A stretch of DNA of 64,000 nucleotides from Diplonema papillatum (GCA_030068145.1 JAPJBO010000379.1:1-64000); one strand, 5' to 3'; shown: positions 37,913-48,994, counted from the stretch's first letter. Notes: generated by a model not told the origin, from the sequence alone. Translations and numbers: made by a program.

Positions 37913-40852
37913 TTTTTTTTTTTTTTTTTTGGATGAGGCACCTTTTCCTTCTATCCTTTCTTTTTTGGAAACAAATTGAAGACATGAGAACACACAAACG
38001 CAAACGGTGGTGCCGTCATCAAAGGAAGAAACCAAAAAAGGAAAGGAGAGGAAGAGGCCAACTGCGCGTTGCTCGTCGTGCTTTTGCTCGTGCTGAACTC
38101 GTTGCCGTGTTGGCGTTCAATGCGCAACGAACCTTTGCAACAACGTGGTGCTGAGTGCCCTCACCGTGCTGTTCCAGCTGCGAGCTGGGGAAGGGACGAG
38201 GGGTGATACTGATATTGGTTGTTCGGGACTCGTTGACGGGAGGAGTCCGAGTGGGGAAGGACAACAACCAAGTGCTGGCACCGACTCCCCTTTAGGGCCT
38301 TACAGCCGGGTTCCGAGTGGTGTTCAGCAGCCGTGCGGCGTGTCAGTGTGTACACATGGGTGTTCCAGGCGGGGTTGCGAGGCTCCGCGGAGACAACGTT
38401 CGCCACTTTAGATCATGTACTATGATGTAGGCACCGACCCTCCCCTTTAGGGCCTTTTGTAACAGCCGGGTTCCGAGTGGTGCTTACTGGAGCGCAGCAG
38501 ACTGAACTGTACGCTCTTGACATGAGTCTTGTGTGCCGTACTAATTAGACGTGTGCACGTTTGTTCCAAATAAGAAAAAAAGACGAATGCACATTTCGAT
38601 CCAGCGGTTTGCCTGCATCTCTTCTAGCGTTGGTGGACGCGGAGCCTCAGTCGGGCTGCGCGGGGCGGTGCGGCGTCATCCGGCGTCGACGGTGTCGTGC
38701 TGCGAACTGCGAGAGCACCGTGGCAGATGACGATTTCAGGTTGGCCGGCGCGGGAGACCCCAGGCACCGGCGGTCCCCTGCATCGGGCTGCAGTCGCTGC
38801 GTGGGTGGGTGGGCCACGTTGCCTCACATGATGGGCACGAGCCCGTACTCGTGGTTCGGGGGGGCTTCGTCAGTGTCAGACTCCACAAGGACTTGGAAGG
38901 GTGGGAGGGCGCCGGCTCTCTGTAGGTAGAACAGGGCGTGTTCGGGATGGACGAAAAGGTAGAACCAGAGGGATTCGATCGGGCCACCTGGGTCCTTTTT
39001 GATCCGCCTCGTGATCTCATGTCGCATCGCCGCCCTAAGGGGTGCCGTAATTAGGTCACGGCAGTGCACGAACAAGTGCAGCAGGGGGCTGGTAGAGCGG
39101 ACCCCGCAGACCGGACACGGGAGGAAGTGAGTCTGCAACTCGTCCTCGCTGAAGGAGCGCCAGTCCGTGGCGTACAGCGTCATGATCAGGCGGTGGTGCC
39201 CGGTCCTCAGCTGGCGCACTTCGCGTTCAGCCCTCGGCGTGAGATGACGGCGTCGGGGGATCGGCCGGCCGTGAACAATCCGGGCAAACGGTGAGAGGTT
39301 CCCGTGGGCGTTCGCACGCTCGAACGCTTCCTTGGCGCCTGCCTCGCTGCTGTCCAGTCGCAGGTACGTCCGATAGCGGCAGACTGCACCAGCGACGGTT
39401 AGCGGGTAGGGCTCGGGGTGATCCGCGGAAGAGGCTCCCGCGGCCCGTCGGCACTCGAGTGCTGCTGCTTTGGCCAGCACGTCCGCCGCGTCGTTGCCTT
39501 CCAGTCCACAGTGCCCGTACACGAAGTGTAAGGTGACGAGGTATCCCTTCGCCTCCAATTCCGACAGATTTGTCCAGCACTCTATCGCCAGTGGTTCGAC
39601 TTGAGAATGGGGGCCGGCGCTGAGAGTTTTTAGAAACGACTGGGAGTCGCTCAGGACGAGGATGTGGAGGGGGCGGGGCGTCGGGGCGAGATGCTGTCGG
39701 AGAAACACAAGGGCCGTGTAAAGGGCGACCTGTTCCGCGCGGTAGCTGTGGACGTGCTTGCCTACCGGGCATGATCGGGTAGTCGTGTGCCGATTTCCGA
39801 TGGCTGTCTTCAAGTCAGCGACGTCGCGCAGGCTGGGCGTGATCGACGGTTCGAACACGAAGTACAAACCGGCACCGCCCCACGTTGTTTTGTCCGCGTA
39901 GCGTTTCAACCATGGGCGATGTCGCTCGTCCCACCTGTCGGCTATCGAGGGCGGCGGCTGGGGCGGGGGGGCACCGTCGAGCACCGAGCCGTCTATCCAC
40001 GCTGAGCAGTCCGGCGGCTCGAGCCGGTTCAGCCGGTTTACGACAATGCGCCTCTTCTCAGCAGCCGAGTCACCCTTCTTCCCCGGCAGGGTGGCGACGA
40101 TCGTCACTTTGGGACTCGGCGTCCATGGGGCAAACGGGTTGAAAACGAATGCCTCTCGTTTGCACTCGACCGTTCCGGCCTTCTCGCACAGGGTGTCGTA
40201 GCTGCGCCTCAGAGTCGTGTTCATGGCGAGGTCGTTCCGCCAGAGCGTGCACCGGAGTCGCATCCTCTCACGCAGAGCGGCGATACGGAGATTCGCTATC
40301 GCTCGGAGCGGCAGAATCCCGGATTCCTGCTGCGCCGAAAAATCCGAGGTGTTCTTCCTGCACCCGAGGAGAATGACCTGGGCGCGCCGGTGCAGCCGCT
40401 CGAGCGTCGTGACCAGGGGGGATGTGGACCGAAGGAGGTATGGGCCGTAGACCGACAGGGCGTACGTATACGTCGGCAGGACGTACGTCAGATACAGCGT
40501 GCGCAGCGTACACGAGTTACATCCGAACGACTTTCCGGAAAGGTGACGCAGGAAATTCATCTTCAAAGAAAACTTGTCGACGACGCGTTGCATGTGGGGG
40601 ACGAACGTGAGCTCCGAGTCTATGACCAGGCCAAGGAGCTTGGTCTTGTCGACCCAGCGTAGGGCGTCGGCTACTCGAATGGTCACCAGGCGGTTTTTGG
40701 TGGCGTCCTTGTCGCCGCCATTTTTCTCGTCGACTGAGACGATCAGCTTGCCGTGGTGTTGGTGCCAGGGCGAGCGCTCATCCGGTTCCAGGAACTTCCA
40801 CGTCGACCTCGACTTCAACGCTATAACGTAGTAGTCAGGGACCAGAACATCG
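37913..40852 (-). mobile_element. LINE-C copy 2, 5'-truncated
   Basis: Coding 38824-40852 on the minus strand, 3' UTR to 37931 with repeated blocks (38161-38340 and 38425-38500 share CTCCCCTTTAGGGCCTT), ending AAAGGTGCCTCATCC and an A18 tail (37913-37930). The 5' edge at 40852 joins an RLE-a fragment head to head; the tail runs into RLE-a copy 4. Confidence 0.85.
38824..40852 (-). pseudogene. LINE-C ORF2 fragment: RT thumb, RNase H, CCHC finger
   Basis: 676 intact codons starting IDVLVPDYYVIALKSRSTW, which lies after RT motif C. Then the thumb/connection (LRTLYLTYVLPTYTYALSVY), complete RNase H (WIDGS, YRAEQVA, LSDSQS, GNDAAD), and the CPVCG...LHLFVHC finger, ending HEYGLVPIM. Endonuclease and the RT catalytic core are missing. 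The frame continues upstream of 40852 through antisense RLE-a and MITE sequence, which is accidental. Confidence 0.85.
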
Positions 40853-40952
40853 ATGCGCGCAGTGGGGGCCGTCTTCGACTTCGCTGGCATCGATCTAGCC
40901 ACGCAGTCTTGCCTGGCGACGATCACGGGCATCGAGACGGACGCATCCGCCT

Positions 40953-42354
40953 TTGTCCGAGCTACACCTTGTCGGACAAGGTGTAGTTGGACGCTCCCGG
41001 ACAAGGTGTAGTTGGCCCAATCCAAAATAGCCAGGGCCCAACTACACCTTGTCCGGGGAGCCCTAACTACACCTTGTCCGGCGGCCAACTACACCTTGTC
41101 CGGCAGCCTCAACTACACCTTGTCCGGCAGCCCTAACTACACCTTGTCCGACAAGGTGTAGTTGGGGCTGCCGGACAAGGTGTAGTTGGGCCAATCCAAA
41201 ATAGCCAGGGGCACCTTGTCCGGGAGCCCTAACTACACCTTGTCCGGCACCCAACTACACCTTGTCCGGCACCCAACTACACCTTGTCCGGGAGCCCCAA
41301 CTACACCTTGTCCGGCAGCCAACTACACCTTGTCCGGCAGCCAACTACACATGGTCACTTCTAATTTATTCGGGGAATCAGCCCATCCGAAGATGCTAAA
41401 CCAGTATTGTGATCAATACTGCGATCCAGGAGTTGGTGAGTTGGGAGTTGGGTCCGAAAGTTTGCCCGCCCGCCCTTGCCCCCTGTGACCTTGGCTTTCG
41501 TCAAGGCTTTCCGTTTTTCCACAGCGTAAAGTACAAACATGCCGATTCTTGCTTTCCCCTTTTCATAGCTGGCAGCTTAAATCGAAGGACAAGGCCGATT
41601 CTCACCAGCTCAGTCCAATGGACTGTCCAGGCCTTGTGACCCTGGACACTGCGCTGGTTACAGCTGCTAAAAAAGGGATAACATGCAGGGGCAGAACCTT
41701 GTGTCTTTTTAAAACGCTCCCGCGGAGCCGATGGCCAAAAAAAAATTTTGGAAAAAAAAAAAATTGCTCAATGTCATCAAAAATTCCTGCAGAGTTTGTT
41801 CCAAAAATTTAAAATTCAAAAACCCCAAATTTTTTCCAAATTTTTTTTTTTTCCAAAAAGACACAAGGTTTTGACCCTGCATGATAAAACAAATGCGAAA
41901 ACATGGAACAAAAGATGAAAATAGAGAGCAAAGAATGTGCCTAGCAGCACACCAGATCAATCTCTGGGACAAAACAAAACGAACAAACTCTGCAGTAATT
42001 TTTGAGGAAGTTGAGCAAATTTTTTTTTTTTTCCAAAATTTTTTTTTGGGGTCCATCGGCCCCGCGGGAGCGTTTTAAAAAGACACAAGGTTTTGACCCT
42101 GCATGCTGCACCTTGTCCGGGAGCGTCCAACTACACAGCCAACTACACCTTGTCTGACAAGGTGTAGTTGGCTGCCGGACAAGGTGTAGTTGGACCAATC
42201 CAAAATAGCCAGGGGCCAACTACACCTTGTCCGGGAGCCCTAACTACACCTTGTCCGGCAAACAAATACACCTTGTCCGGCACCCAACTACACCTTGTCC
42301 GGGAGCCCCAACTACACCTTGTCCGACAAGGTGTAGCTCGGACAAGGTGTAGAC
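40953..42354. mobile_element. MITE made of CTACACCTTGTCC iterons
   Basis: 1.4 kb inserted in RLE-a with a 6-bp duplication CCGCCT (40947-40952 and 42355-42360). Both ends share the inverted sequence TTGTCCGAGCTACACC...; the right end extends nine bases further. Outer regions 40953-41360 and 42105-42354 hold about 25 copies of AACTACACCTTGTCCGG in both orientations, plus three copies of CAATCCAAAATAGCCAGG. A second element is nested inside. No coding. Confidence 0.75.
41683..42105. mobile_element. Nested inverted-repeat element
   Basis: About 55-bp inverted arms: ACCTTGTGTCTTTTTAAAAC GCTCCCGCGG at about 41695-41724 and its inverse at about 42062-42092, extending to CATGCAGGG/CCCTGCATG. The interior has A/T runs and an additional partial arm at 41852-41884. 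Lies within the CTACACC MITE. Confidence 0.65.
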
Positions 42355-42360
42355 CCGCCT

Positions 42361-43593
42361 GGGCCCTGGCTTCCCTTCCCGTCAGGCTGGGCGGCCTGGG
42401 CCTGCACTCCTGTGCAGACACAGCGGCGATCGCGCACATCGCGGCCACCTTTGACGGCGAGGCTTGCCTGTCGTCCTGGTGACCCCCTACGTCCTGCCGC
42501 ACGCCATGCTTCTCGACGAGGACGACACCTTTCTAGCGTCCCTTGAAGACCCGCGCCTTGCACCCTTTGATTCCGTCCTGGAGAAGATCCAGAACGTTCT
42601 GCAGGCACGGGATAACTACGGGGGGCGTGGACAGAAAGTGTGGTCCGCGACGGCTCACGACGAGCGGCGCAAGGCCCTCATTGACGCGATGACCGAGGAG
42701 CTGGGCCGGTCGGGCCAGCTCCAAGGGTCGGCGCTGGCCCTGAAGCAGGTCCAAATCCGGGCGCGGATCCAAAGCTGCTCCGGCCAACATGCGTCCGCGT
42801 GGCTTTACGGCAACGCTGAAGCAGACCCCAGGCTGTGGCTATCCCCCGCGGAGCTCGCGGTGGCCATCCGGCTTCGGCTCGGGTTGCCCATCGCCCCCAC
42901 GCCGAGCATCTGTCGCCTCTGCGGGACAGGCTCGGCAGACGTCGACGGAGTGCACGCGCGTAGTTGCTTCTCCGGCGGCCGCCGGACGAGAATGCACAAT
43001 GCACTCCGCGACGTCATCGCTGACTTCGCCCGCCGCGGGCTGCTGGCCCCGGCGGTCGAGCGCCCCGTGTTTTCGAACACGGAGCGGAAGCGCCCGGACA
43101 TCAGCTATGTCCGGGACGGCACCACCGTTGTGTTAGATGTCGCCGTCACCTTCCCCCTGCAGCCATCGAATCCCCAGTACGCTAAAAGGGCAGCGGAGAA
43201 GCCAGGGGGGGCGGCGACAGCCTACGCAACAGCTGTCAAAGAAGGAAGTACCGCGGCATCATCGACAACGAGCCAAACCCCCGGGAATGGCTCGCTGTCC
43301 CGCTAGTCGTGGACACCTTCGGAGCGTGGTGTCCTGGAGCACTCACGGAGTTGCGGCAAATAGCCCGCAAAAGCGCCCTCCGTGAAGACCGGACCGCTTC
43401 GGCCGCCTGCCAGGACTTCTTCCACCAATTGAGCTTTCAGGTAGCCCAAGGGGTGGCAAGAATAGTCATTTCATCTGGCGGGGCGCGACCGGACGATGCG
43501 GTCCACCCTGTTGCAGGGGGTAGTGTCACTGCATCGCGGGTTTTTTTACCTGGTCGGACCTGCTCGCTAGCAGGCCAGCCCAGGTCGCAGTGA
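42361..43593 (+). pseudogene. RLE-a copy 6 coding remnant with two frameshifts
   Basis: Encodes the post-RT region, finger and restriction-like endonuclease of RLE-a. Compared with copy 1, one base is missing near 42475 (CTGTCGTCCTGG against CTCCCGTCCCTGG) and one near 43244 (GAAGGAAGTACC against GAAGGTAAGTACC), so three frames are needed. The last piece, 43309-43593, ends ...AGQPRSQ as in copy 1. Confidence 0.85.
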
Positions 43594-43871
43594 GACTGGC
43601 GTTCACTGTGTGCTGAAGAAGCATTTTTTTGGACTACCGCTCCGGAAGCAACCGGATACCGGCAGCCCCGCTGTATCAACATGGCTTGTACAGTGTCCCG
43701 CGCTCCAAAAAAAAAAAAAAAAGTTTTTTTTTTTGTGTTACCGTCGATCCCGAAGGACGATCAGTTTGGTGTCTTGCGACCTTTGTTTGTTTGGCAAGGA
43801 GTTTTGGTGACGCGCTTTAGTTAGAGAAAGAAAATAAGAAATAAGATGCCAAAATCAGTTTGCTCGCCCTC

Positions 43872-46800
43872 TTACCGGGTGCTCAGTTCGCTTCTCAGCC
43901 AGTTTGCCCACTCTGCGGCCTTGTCTTCCGACTCTTGTACTCGTATCCGCTCGCAGACGCTCTTCATTGCAGCTTTGTTGCACCGCGAGAATTCGATCAG
44001 CACATCATTTAGCTTCGGCTCTCTACCGTAGATGGATTCAAGCCCAGCGGGTTCTGAAAAGCTCTGGAGGTGAGCCGCGTCGTTGGCTGTGAGGACGTGG
44101 TCTGCGTTTCCCGGCTGCTGACATCCTGGTACCGTGCACTGTCGCCTCGTGTGTCGTGGCATGATCGCCCGCCGCACTAGGGCTTGCAGTATGTCAGTGG
44201 CGCCGTGACATTTTCGTAGACCGGCAAGGATGCGCGGGTTTAGCAGGGCGGCGGGGGTTCCATCCTGCAGTAGCCGCCGTCGCAGGCCCGTGTCCCGTAT
44301 GTGTTCTCGCGTCTTCCTTACAAAACGCCCCGGTTCGTCCATCTGCACATAGTCTTCTTCTTCGTGCGCGCACACGTGCGTGATCCCGGCTGCGTGGTAG
44401 ATCCACTCCAGGTCATACCGGCTGCGTGTCTTGTAGGCGGCGGTGGCGGCTGCATCGGCGGCGTTGATGGCCATGTTCTGCGCGTGACCCTTCGCCCACG
44501 TGATCTCCGGAGCGTCTTTCAGGACGACTGCCAGCGGGTCTCCTCTCCTCGCGCTCGCTGCCCTTGCGATCGCGCTCTTGCTGTCGCACCACCACTTGCG
44601 GAGTAGGGGCGACGAGGTGTTCGCGATCGCGGTTGCTACGAGTGCGATCGCGCAAAGCTCCGCTTGCGTACTTGAGCATATCTTCCCGACGATTTTGGCT
44701 CCGTAGGCCTTGCCGTTCAGGTAGACACCCACAGCACCAACCTGCGCTTCCTCTCGAAAGCTTCCGTCTGTCGCTATTTCGACGACCTGCCCCGTTGCTC
44801 TCTGCAGCGCGCATTCCAGATCTGCGAGGATCTTCGGCTTGGCTCCTGTCCGGACGGGTCGCAGTTGGAAGTCCCTCGCTGGAAGCTGCTGGCTTCGGGT
44901 GTGCGGCCTCGCTGCGATGTGGGCCCGTGTCCTCTGCGCGTCGCAGTAGTCCGATATCCGCGTCAGGCGAAAGCCAATTCCACTAGCCGTGTAGTCTCGC
45001 ACGCCTTTGCTGTTTCTGTGCGTCGGTACCAAGGAGTTGTAGGCCGCGTTCAGCTTCCAATGGTCGGGTTGGAAACATCGAGACAGTACGTGTGCTGACA
45101 GGGTGGGTAGGGCGTGGCTCCGGAATAGGTCGGCTTTCCTTCTTGTCGACTGGAAGTAGGACTGCCGAACTAAAGCACACGCGCGGCTGAATCGTTCCAC
45201 CTTTCCATCATTTCGCTTACATGCCGTGACTGTCTTTTCCGCGTGCAGGCAACCCCCGAGCAGTCGCGCCTGCGTTACCGTCGCGGTGCATCCCAGTCCG
45301 GGTACCTGCAGACTTCGTTGCCGTCGCGCGACAATTTTGAACTTGGCTTTCGCCATACGGAAATGCTTTTCTCGAAGCCACTCGTTGAGTCGTTGGACGT
45401 GCTGAGCTATCTGCGACCATTTTAGGAGGACGGTGAGGTCGTCAACGTAGGCCTTGCAGTACGAGGAGGTGATTTTCGGTGGCGTCGCTGTATAAAGAAG
45501 ATAGAGCACGACACTGAGCGGCGAGCCCTGCAGCAGGCCCTGTTGTGGGAGCATGGCGGGTGTGAAGCCTTCGTGAGTCGTCAGCGTGAAAAGCTGAGAC
45601 CGGACTACTGGCTCCAGCGTGTTGGCCCATGTTTCACCTAGGGAGCACCTGACGACGTTGAGAAGTTGAGTGTGCGGCACCGAGTCGTAAGCTGCCTCGA
45701 TGTCCGCTATGACCACGGCATGGTCATCGTCGTCGCCGTCGTCTGCATCAAGCCAGTCTTGGGCTCTCTGAAAGATCTCGAGCGTCGCGTCTGGCCTTCC
45801 GCAACCGAATTGAAAGTTCTGCTCCCTGATGATCTGTTGACACGTGTGGTTCATTTTGAGGTAGAGACACACGTGCAGTAGTTTCACCATAAGGGGCATG
45901 ATGGCTATAGGCCGGTATCCCGCTGCGGACGTGCGTTTGTGGCCGATCTTCCGGATGAGAAAAATCCACGAGAGCGCGTGTTTTTCCGGTATCCCTTCTG
46001 CAATCCATCTGTTGAACTGTGTTGTAACTATGTCTATTTCTGCAGGTCGGATGGTGGTGAGGAAAGTTGCGGAAAAGTCCGTCGTTCTTGCGGTCTTCTT
46101 CAGGGCGTCGATGGCCTTCTTCACGTCTGCGCTTTCGATGTCGACGATCTTCGCTGGTCTCTCTTTTCTTCTGTGCACAGCGTCGCGAAAGGCTTCCTTC
46201 GGTGCGTTTGATGGAGTGGATGCGTTGTTGACGGCTTTGAATAAGACGGCATTGTAGCGCTCTCGGTAGTACTCCATAACGGCCGGTACGTTAGGAATGA
46301 TAGGTGGCTCGTACGGATGGCGTTTGGGTGCCACTTGGTTGCTCGTCTCACCTCTGGTAATTAACGTGATCTTCCGTCGTATTGATGCGACTTCCACATT
46401 GAGCTGGCGTCTGACTTCCTGGTTCGGTGTCGTACTCCGTTGCAACAGTCGTTTGTTCATGGCGAGCTGCAGTCTAGCTACCTTGGTCGTGCGCCTTTTC
46501 GGTGGGTGGTGCATGTTGGAGCCTGCCATGCCTCGGATGAGGTCGTCAAATGAGGCTGCCTCTGGTCGCCGACCGATTGGGTAAGTCATAGGAGGTATGA
46601 CCCTTTTGATACAGTGGTCGTACTGTAGGCATATCGCCGCATGGTCGCTTCCTCCCGTAAACCTTACGGCTTCTAATGAACAGTTCGACCCGCGTGGCAC
46701 AAAGGCTCTGTCAATCGACGTCTCGCAGTTCCTCCGTCGAAAGGTTCCCCTCTGCCCGACCAATTCTCGGCTGGCGCATGAGCGCACAATCGCTTCGCAC

Positions 46801-47753
46801 GCAGGCACGGTGTTGCAGTTAAAGTCTCCGACGACGACGTACTCATCGGTTGCCCTTCGCATCGTGTTGCATATCCATCCTGCTAGGGATTCCGCTTCTG
46901 ATCGTCGTAGCATGGTGGGTACATAGACGCTTATCACCCTAAGCACCCGTTCCCCTAGCTTGATGTCCGCATAGCAGGCCGTGCGGTGCGATCCCGTTCG
47001 CAGAGTGTGCAAATTTTCTCCCCGGATTGAGACTGCACTCCGCGCGATTTCTGTTTCGTCAGCTGCAACGGCTACTACGTTCCATCCCTTGTGCCGCGCC
47101 ATGTCGTCGAAGACTTGCTTCTGCCGTCCAATTTCGCATGTCGCTAGTATGTGGGCTTCGGGTTGTAGGTCAAAGTACGTTGCTAGGTCTTTTTTTCCGC
47201 AGGCGTTGCAGCTCACGATTCTCACCTTGCTTCCCATTCGAGCAGCTGTGCGTGGTAGCGTCGCTTGGGAGAGGGGCGGGATACTGAGTCGTGGCGGGAA
47301 AACCGTGGTGTTTCCGGGTGACGCGGTTGATGGGATTGCGCCGGTTTGGAGGTTTGAGTCGGTTGGTTGGGCTGGCTGCGGCAGGATAGGCACGGCGTGG
47401 AGATGTTGAGTAATCGATTCGAGGAGGTGGCAAGGTGATGACAAATTATTATCGTCTAACTGGCGTCGTATTGCTTGAAGGTTTGTGGTTTGGCGAGGAA
47501 GACGGGTTTGATCGGGCAGTGGGAGGAGGGGAACGTTCGGAGCTGGTCGGGGGAGGGTGGGAACTAGGTTGCCGGACAGGGGGCGTGTGATGGATGCAGA
47601 CTGATGTTCTCTTGTTTCTGATGCTGATGTGCTGACATGGTTTGGGTTAGAATACGAAGTGTTTGTGGCGACCCTGACATGGGTTGGTCGTTGCTGATGT
47701 GGTTGTGGGTTGCAGGGAAGGATCAGTGGGATAGCGGCGGGTTTCGGTGGCAT
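43872..47753 (-). CDS. LINE-G ORF2: APE endonuclease, reverse transcriptase, RNase H
   Basis: 1293 codons from the first ATG (47751-47753); the frame is open 33 codons further through a GTG at 47850-47852. After a Pro-rich N-terminus the APE endonuclease starts near residue 173 (VRIVSCNACGKKDL) with VVGDFNCN and GGSDHAAI. RT carries LIRKIGHKRTSAAGYRPIAI, IADIEAAYDSV (motif A), LLQGSPLSVVLY (motif B) and YVDD (~769). RNase H from ~990 has ATDGSF, STQAELCAI, WWCDSKSAI and INAADAAA. A Cys/His cluster (CTVPGCQQPGNADHVL) follows. All catalytic residues appear present. It differs from LINE-A-D in motif C (YVDD) and finger. Near-identical C-terminal copy at 50766-51242. Confidence 0.9.
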   Translation of the reverse strand: MPPKPAAIPLILPCNPQPHQQRPTHVRVATNTSYSNPNHVSTSASETREHQSASITRPLSGNLVPTLPRPAPNVPLLPLPDQTRLPRQTTNLQAIRRQLDDNNLSSPCHLLESITQHLHAVPILPQPAQPTDSNLQTGAIPSTASPGNTTVFPPRLSIPPLSQATLPRTAARMGSKVRIVSCNACGKKDLATYFDLQPEAHILATCEIGRQKQVFDDMARHKGWNVVAVAADETEIARSAVSIRGENLHTLRTGSHRTACYADIKLGERVLRVISVYVPTMLRRSEAESLAGWICNTMRRATDEYVVVGDFNCNTVPACEAIVRSCASRELVGQRGTFRRRNCETSIDRAFVPRGSNCSLEAVRFTGGSDHAAICLQYDHCIKRVIPPMTYPIGRRPEAASFDDLIRGMAGSNMHHPPKRRTTKVARLQLAMNKRLLQRSTTPNQEVRRQLNVEVASIRRKITLITRGETSNQVAPKRHPYEPPIIPNVPAVMEYYRERYNAVLFKAVNNASTPSNAPKEAFRDAVHRRKERPAKIVDIESADVKKAIDALKKTARTTDFSATFLTTIRPAEIDIVTTQFNRWIAEGIPEKHALSWIFLIRKIGHKRTSAAGYRPIAIMPLMVKLLHVCLYLKMNHTCQQIIREQNFQFGCGRPDATLEIFQRAQDWLDADDGDDDDHAVVIADIEAAYDSVPHTQLLNVVRCSLGETWANTLEPVVRSQLFTLTTHEGFTPAMLPQQGLLQGSPLSVVLYLLYTATPPKITSSYCKAYVDDLTVLLKWSQIAQHVQRLNEWLREKHFRMAKAKFKIVARRQRSLQVPGLGCTATVTQARLLGGCLHAEKTVTACKRNDGKVERFSRACALVRQSYFQSTRRKADLFRSHALPTLSAHVLSRCFQPDHWKLNAAYNSLVPTHRNSKGVRDYTASGIGFRLTRISDYCDAQRTRAHIAARPHTRSQQLPARDFQLRPVRTGAKPKILADLECALQRATGQVVEIATDGSFREEAQVGAVGVYLNGKAYGAKIVGKICSSTQAELCAIALVATAIANTSSPLLRKWWCDSKSAIARAASARRGDPLAVVLKDAPEITWAKGHAQNMAINAADAAATAAYKTRSRYDLEWIYHAAGITHVCAHEEEDYVQMDEPGRFVRKTREHIRDTGLRRRLLQDGTPAALLNPRILAGLRKCHGATDILQALVRRAIMPRHTRRQCTVPGCQQPGNADHVLTANDAAHLQSFSEPAGLESIYGREPKLNDVLIEFSRCNKAAMKSVCERIRVQESEDKAAEWANWLRSELSTR

Positions 47754-47875
47754 CAGCCCCAGCTCGGCCGCACTCGCGCCAGTCCTCGCTGCAGCTCCCT
47801 TGTGCGATTGATTGTTAACGTCGTCGTGGGATTTCGTCGTCGCCGTAGACACTGTGGCGCTGCTTGTTTACATCG

Positions 47876-48994
47876 CTACAGCCGTTTGACCGGCGTCTTG
47901 TTTGGTGGAGAGAGGCCTGGCTCGCTTGGGTTGCCTCTTTTGCTGCCGGTGAGTTGTTCTACCTCTGCGCTGTTCGCCTCTCCGGTTGGCTCTCGGACAG
48001 CGTTGCTCGCCGGCTCACTGGGCTGGGCGCCCGTCGACAAAGCACTCGGCTGCGGCGCCGGGCTGGCTGGCGGTGTAGCCGCTGCCTCGTCAACGGAGCG
48101 CTCTCCCTCTGCCAGGCTCTCCATCTCGCTTGGGGTGCCTTCATCACGGTCGTTTATGGGTTCCGCCGGCCTCATCAGCGCTTCGACCATTCCGAATCGC
48201 AGCACCGTGCCGAAGGGGGACTGAAACCCCTTTCTTGCGAGCTCGGCCTCGTCTATAGCCCCCAGCCCTCGCACGACATAAGCGACAAACTTGGGGTCGT
48301 CTGGCTTGAGCCCGTAGACGGGGAAGACTCGCAGTTCGCTTTCCGGTTCTACGCCTGCTGTGTGCATCGCCCCCAGGACCTCCATGTGGTACATGACCTT
48401 GTCGACCCCCGTGACTCCATATTCTCCTTTCGCCCTCTCTTTGAACGCTTCCTTCTGCTTGTCCTTCCCTTCCTTCGTCATGATGTACCTGCCGTTGTGC
48501 CTCAGCGCTAGGCCTGGCCCTTCGAGCAGCGCTGCCAAGTCAATCCACTTGGGCTCGCTGTCCTTCGGTACTTTGATTTCGTACCCGTTGGCACCCGTGC
48601 GAACTACTCTGCCGTCGACTCCCAGTGCGTGCAGGGCTCCAACTATCTCTCCAAAAGGATTGATGCTGCCGTCCTTCCGTCCGTCTTTGGTCTGGAACGC
48701 ATCGAGTGTAATTCTCTCCGGATCGGGTAGTGCCCACGTTGCCAAGTACGCCGAGAACCCAGCGTGTGCAGCGACAGAGATCAACCTCGTTACGTCGGCA
48801 TCTTCCCGCAGCTGGCACAGCTTTATGCTGTTGCCCCGGAAGAAACCGGCGACGGTGTGTGTGTGAACGACTTCTGGCATCGACTGCAGGAGCTGCTCGA
48901 ATCCTTCTCTTGGGCCGCACACTGACAGCTGTTTGTCCAGAAGCTTTTCAATGTGAGCGAGCTCTATAACCCGTTTTTCGGATATCGTGGACAT
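47876..48994 (-). CDS. LINE-G ORF1 protein
   Basis: 372 codons, ATG at 48992-48994, TAG at 47876-47878. No CCHC knuckles are visible. The N-terminal half is globular (IELAHIEKLLDKQLSV..., ITLDAFQTKDGRKDGSINPF), with a basic middle (KEGKDKQKEAFKERAKGEY) and an acidic/Pro-Ser-rich C-terminus ending KTPVKRL. By position it is the RNA-binding ORF1 partner of ORF2; the fold is not recognised. Right after its stop lies CG-ATG-TAA, a start-stop pair, and the ORF2 ATG is 122 nt downstream, so ORF2 would need reinitiation or a non-ATG start. Confidence 0.75.
   Translation of the reverse strand: MSTISEKRVIELAHIEKLLDKQLSVCGPREGFEQLLQSMPEVVHTHTVAGFFRGNSIKLCQLREDADVTRLISVAAHAGFSAYLATWALPDPERITLDAFQTKDGRKDGSINPFGEIVGALHALGVDGRVVRTGANGYEIKVPKDSEPKWIDLAALLEGPGLALRHNGRYIMTKEGKDKQKEAFKERAKGEYGVTGVDKVMYHMEVLGAMHTAGVEPESELRVFPVYGLKPDDPKFVAYVVRGLGAIDEAELARKGFQSPFGTVLRFGMVEALMRPAEPINDRDEGTPSEMESLAEGERSVDEAAATPPASPAPQPSALSTGAQPSEPASNAVREPTGEANSAEVEQLTGSKRGNPSEPGLSPPNKTPVKRL

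Larger units (their letters stand above)
40853..43722 (+). mobile_element. RLE-a copy 6, 5'-truncated, split by a MITE
   Basis: Starts at GCGCAGTGGGGGCCG (RAVGAVFDFAGI) next to antisense LINE-C, is interrupted at 40953-42354, resumes at CCGCCTGGGCCCTGG and runs to an A16 tail (43707-43722). The 3' UTR hairpin is at 43559-43574. The tail faces the LINE-G tail. Confidence 0.85.

Noticed and set aside
40853..41088. Apparent N-terminal extension of the LINE-C frame
   Set aside because: It is antisense RLE-a and MITE iteron sequence that happens to stay open; homology to LINE-C starts at 40852.
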